Assembly: GCF_026652115.1 (NCBI RefSeq)
Contig: NZ_JAPPSQ010000001.1
Coordinates: forward strand, 558,001 to 622,000
Length of the DNA stretch: 64,000 bases
Origin: Algoriphagus sp. PAP.12
GTDB lineage: Bacteria > Bacteroidota > Bacteroidia > Cytophagales > Cyclobacteriaceae
Direction: 5' to 3'
Within the stretch, counting starts at the first letter, position 1. The number at the start of each line of letters is the position of its first letter. Below are positions 63,716 through 64,000 of this stretch, one piece after another. A program made the translations under genes and the position numbers. The notes under the pieces were generated by a model. It was not told the DNA's origin, did not search any database, and saw only the letters and a program-made list of their open reading frames with translations.

Positions 63716-64000
63716 ATGAAAAAACTTTTAATGATTTTCGCCCTGATGATGTCTGTTCAGATGTTACAAGCAGAGCCTTTGAACAAAGATTCAAAGAACA
63801 ATGATAAGAAAGAGGCAAAGCTGACGGAAGAAGAGCAAGCCCAAGTAGATGAGATGAAAGCAAGATTGGATGAAATCAAAGCAATGGATTTCGCCAATAT
63901 GACAAAAGATGAAAGAAAGGAAATTCGAGAAGAGTTGAAAGAAATGAAAGCAGTTGCTCGTGAAGGCGGAAAAGGTATTTACCTATCTGTTGGTGCGATT
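63716..64000 (+). CDS. Small exported coiled-coil protein, 3' end outside window
   Basis: The first 95 codons of a protein that runs off the right edge. A signal peptide (MKKLLMIFALMMSVQMLQAEP) is followed by a highly charged Lys/Glu helix (AKLTEEEQAQVDEMKARLDE, then MTKDERKEIREELKEMK), which should be a coiled coil, and then by GGKGIYLSVGAI, which looks like the start of a C-terminal membrane helix. Function unknown. Confidence 0.7.
   Translation, partial: MKKLLMIFALMMSVQMLQAEPLNKDSKNNDKKEAKLTEEEQAQVDEMKARLDEIKAMDFANMTKDERKEIREELKEMKAVAREGGKGIYLSVGAI

Noticed and set aside
1..64000. rRNA, tRNA, insertion sequences, prophage or restriction-modification genes
   Set aside because: None of the coding frames show transposase, integrase or methylase/endonuclease motifs of such systems, and no tRNA-like cloverleaf or rRNA stretch was recognised by eye; a covariance-model scan could still find a small RNA.

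Overview
The window looks like chromosomal DNA of an aerobic, pigmented member of the Bacteroidota, most likely a Cytophagales/Cyclobacteriaceae organism close to Algoriphagus. This is inferred from the AT-rich sequence, many lipoproteins with LFSC-type lipoboxes, a SusC/SusD pair behind an ECF sigma/FecR pair, promoters of the TTTG-N(19-23)-TAnnTTTG type, and a carotenoid cluster of the flexixanthin kind. No rRNA, tRNA, IS element or CRISPR array was recognised.

Layout. 1-13.4 kb holds ordinary metabolic and envelope genes: an FAH-family enzyme cut by the window edge, a small lipoprotein, YjbQ, a DUF5916 outer-membrane protein, a beta-lactamase-like serine hydrolase, a KBL/BioF-like PLP enzyme, a VOC protein, a patatin, a methyltransferase, a universal stress protein, a BCCT osmolyte transporter paired with an outer-membrane barrel protein, and a TRIC-type channel.

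13.5-32.0 kb is the striking part. A head-to-tail array on the minus strand holds sixteen paralogous lipoproteins of about 365-390 residues (DUF4221-like, possibly beta-propellers) plus one deleted remnant, with almost no intergenic space. Bodies are divergent, but the 3' ends and the gene-to-gene junctions are nearly identical at the DNA level. Three 200-bp junction blocks of equal length can be aligned by eye. Two copies and the remnant are out of frame at T-runs inside the signal-peptide codons, and the promoter-proximal copy has an in-frame T9 tract at the same place. This suggests an expanding, recombining and perhaps phase-variable family of surface lipoproteins.

32.1-40.6 kb holds tspO, a DUF4286 gene and a carotenoid cluster: cruF, crtZ, a MerR-type B12-binding regulator of the CarH/LitR class, an ECF sigma factor, crtI, crtB, crtYcd, ispH and crtW. 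Three copies of an inverted repeat TTGTTTAA-N16-TTAAACAA lie between the regulator and the sigma gene, and one straddles the predicted -7 element. Together these suggest light-controlled pigment synthesis through vitamin B12. A TonB-dependent receptor follows.

43.1-48 kb holds a DUF1905/YdeI protein, a small barrel-like protein, aquaporin Z, a secreted hypothetical protein, a MOCOS-like aminotransferase-fold enzyme and a nitrilase-family amidohydrolase. 48.4-57.1 kb is a small polysaccharide-utilisation locus (ECF sigma, FecR, SusC, SusD, sulfatase), probably for a sulfated glycan. 57.1-64 kb holds an isochorismatase-like hydrolase, a VOC protein, an alpha/beta hydrolase, radA, polA and the start of a small exported coiled-coil protein.
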